Shown here piece after piece: positions 5,177 to 5,999 of a DNA stretch of 5,999 bases (positions within the stretch are counted from its first letter, which is position 1; each line of letters opens with the position of its first letter). The stretch lies in the NCBI GenBank assembly GCA_030040175.1, contig JASHUF010000504.1, forward strand, positions 1-5,999. Direction: 5' to 3'. The stretch is from Acidobacteriaceae bacterium. Its GTDB lineage: Bacteria > Acidobacteriota > Terriglobia > Terriglobales > Acidobacteriaceae. The notes beneath the pieces were generated by a model, which ran no database searches, had not been told where the DNA came from, and saw nothing but the letters and a program-made list of their open reading frames with translations. The position numbers were made by a program, and so were the translations under genes.

Positions 5177-5177
5177 G

Positions 5178-5581
5178 CGGTGAGCTGATGCCGGATTGCG
5201 GAGCCGTCGTTGTGCGGGCGAAAACCTCGGGTTTTGCAGGTTTCCTACGAGATTTAACGAGATTTGCAGGATGACTGGTTGGGCAAGTACTTGAAAAGGA
5301 GCACCTTAAGAGGAAATGGACGCATTTTTGACGGCGAGGGGGAGGGGTTCCCACGCCAGAGGGTACATACCGGTGACATGCCGGACATCTGAGGCGAGTC
5401 CTCCTCACGTTCATTGTGCGCCGGCGCGGGGAAATTTTGTGCAACTCGCCGGCTGAGGACGCGAGGCGGGGAAAGGGACAAAAAGACCTGATCGGCACGG
5501 ATCAATGCGTGTCTTTTCCAAACGAGGGGTGCTTCGGAGGCCGAGAGGGAGCCAGTTCGGAGGCGAACGAGCGAAGAATAG
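5178..5581. other. About 400 bp with no convincing gene, several hairpins
   Basis: No open frame here looks like a protein. What can be seen: AAAACC-TCG-GGTTTT (5222-5236); a tandem ACGAGATTT repeat (5247-5255, 5257-5265); a 10-bp palindrome CAAGTACTTG (5284-5293); a nested structure with GTCCTC/GAGGAC (5398-5403, 5455-5460) outside a 7-bp GCCGGCG/CGCCGGC stem (5420-5426, 5447-5453); AAAAGAC/GTCTTTT (5481-5487, 5511-5517) enclosing TGATC/GATCA; and two small hairpins that share TTCGGAGGC (5533-5541, 5556-5564). It could hold an unrecognised small RNA or the remains of mobile DNA. Confidence 0.4.
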
Positions 5582-5612
5582 AAAAAAACGGCCCCCGTAT
5601 TTGACGGGGGCC
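5582..5612 (-). terminator. Intrinsic terminator of the OmpA-like gene
   Basis: A 9-bp GC-rich stem, GGCCCCCGT (5590-5598) and ACGGGGGCC (5604-5612), encloses a 5-nt loop. On the minus strand it is followed, after one G, by a run of seven T (5588-5582). This orientation fits the OmpA-like gene ending at 5717; no other minus-strand gene is closer. Confidence 0.85.
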
Positions 5613-5643
5613 AAGTTGCCTTGGTTCTCTCGCGTTGCGAGAG
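5611..5643 (-). other. Two tandem hairpins just before the terminator
   Basis: On the minus strand, CTCTCGC-AAC-GCGAGAG (5643-5627) is followed by CCAAG-GCAA-CTTGG (5624-5611), a stem capped by a GNRA-type tetraloop. The second stem shares two bases (5611-5612) with the terminator stem, so the two may compete. This could be a structured 3' untranslated region or the body of a small RNA released from the end of the OmpA-like mRNA. Confidence 0.5.
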
Positions 5644-5716
5644 CTTGGTTGGCGGCCTAACGGCGGGGTGGCCGTTGGGCGCTAGAACGGAGCCTCGGGG
5701 GAGGATGGCCGCGATC

Positions 5717-5999
5717 TTACGGCCGTTCCGCGCCGGTCGAAGCAGCAGCGCTTTGGGGTGACGCTGCAGCCTGGGCCGCCAAACTGTTTTCCATCAACCG
5801 GATATGGACGCTGTTGGAGCGGATGCGCATGGGCTTGTTGTCCGTGTTCGAGCTCTGGTCGCTCGAATTCTGATCGGAGGAAGCCTGTTGCGCATTGCCG
5901 AGAGCCACGGCATGGAGACGGTAGATGGGAATCTGATGTTCCTCGACGAGGTAGCGCTTGACGGCGTCGTTCAGGCGCTCGGAGCTCTGGATGCCCACG
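5717..5999 (-). CDS. OmpA-like domain protein, C-terminal part (5' end outside window)
   Basis: The frame runs in from the right edge and ends at TAA 5719-5717, giving about 93 residues. SSERLNDAVKRYLVEEHQIP followed by IYRLHAVALGNAQ matches the second half of an OmpA-type peptidoglycan-binding domain, where a helix with (S)xxRxxAVxxYLV leads into the R-x-x-x-x-GxG strand. The usual G-Y-G-E is replaced by ALGNAQ. After it comes a Gln/Ser/Asp-rich insert (QQASSDQNSSDQSSNTDN), then MRIRSNSVHIRLMEN, which resembles the final NRRVxVRI strand, and an Ala/Ser-rich tail. The protein probably sits in the outer membrane or periplasm and contacts peptidoglycan. The GTG near the window edge encodes an internal residue, because the first half of the domain must lie upstream. 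A strong terminator follows about 100 nt downstream. Confidence 0.75.
   Translation of the reverse strand, partial: VGIQSSERLNDAVKRYLVEEHQIPIYRLHAVALGNAQQASSDQNSSDQSSNTDNKPMRIRSNSVHIRLMENSLAAQAAASPQSAAASTGAERP

Noticed and set aside
5247..5266. Possible CRISPR or satellite array from the ACGAGATTT tandem
   Set aside because: There are only two units with no spacer, too few for an array.
5316..5456. 46-codon plus-strand frame after a weak purine-rich site
   Set aside because: The composition is low in hydrophobic residues, no motif is visible, and it overlaps strong hairpins. Kept only as part of the unexplained gap.
5076..5498. 140-codon minus-strand frame running into the MITE copy
   Set aside because: Its C-terminal 30 or so residues come from MITE sequence, and the rest is Arg/Pro/Ser-rich with no motif or good ribosome-binding site.

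Overview
The window looks like chromosomal DNA from a GC-rich bacterium, most likely an acidobacterium of the Terriglobia type. This is inference. It rests on the mix of gene families, the small secreted FFGNV-repeat membrane protein, the OmpA-like protein with a Ser/Gln-rich tail, and the density of short palindromic repeats between genes. No rRNA or tRNA is present to confirm it.

Layout. Positions 1-441 (+) hold the C-terminal part of a phosphoglycolate phosphatase-like HAD hydrolase. 534-1076 (+) encodes a secreted or membrane-anchored protein with six FF-centred repeats. A promoter at 1230-1258, flanked by two TGAAC/GTTCA inverted repeats, precedes a two-gene operon: a 118-aa three-helix membrane protein (1298-1654) and a TetR-family regulator (1659-2348). 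The regulator probably represses its own operon through those sites. From 2346 to 2678 lies a cluster of repeat elements: two related MITE-like elements of about 117 bp with 27-bp terminal inverted repeats and TA ends, then a short perfect palindrome. A TIGR01777-family NAD(P)-binding epimerase-like gene follows at 2720-3715 (+). It converges on a minus-strand gene for an exported protein of unknown function (3804-4283), which has its own promoter.

Further right on the minus strand is a toxin-antitoxin operon. It has an AbrB/MazE-type antitoxin (5021-4797) whose stop overlaps the start of a Doc/Fic-type toxin (4800-4399). The operon's palindromic operator and -10 box sit directly against a second copy of the first MITE (5060-5176), in opposite orientation and 117/119 identical to the copy behind tetR. 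About 400 bp without a convincing gene follow (5178-5581); they contain several hairpins. Last come a strong minus-strand terminator (5582-5612) and the 3' end of an OmpA-like gene (5999-5717).

How the parts relate. The membrane protein and TetR form one autoregulated unit. The two Doc-system genes form a translationally coupled addiction module. The inverted MITE pair encloses about 2.6 kb carrying the epimerase, the exported protein and the toxin-antitoxin module, so that segment could invert by homologous recombination. The MITE insertions also appear to have set the stop codon of tetR and replaced the DNA where the -35 region of the toxin-antitoxin promoter would lie.
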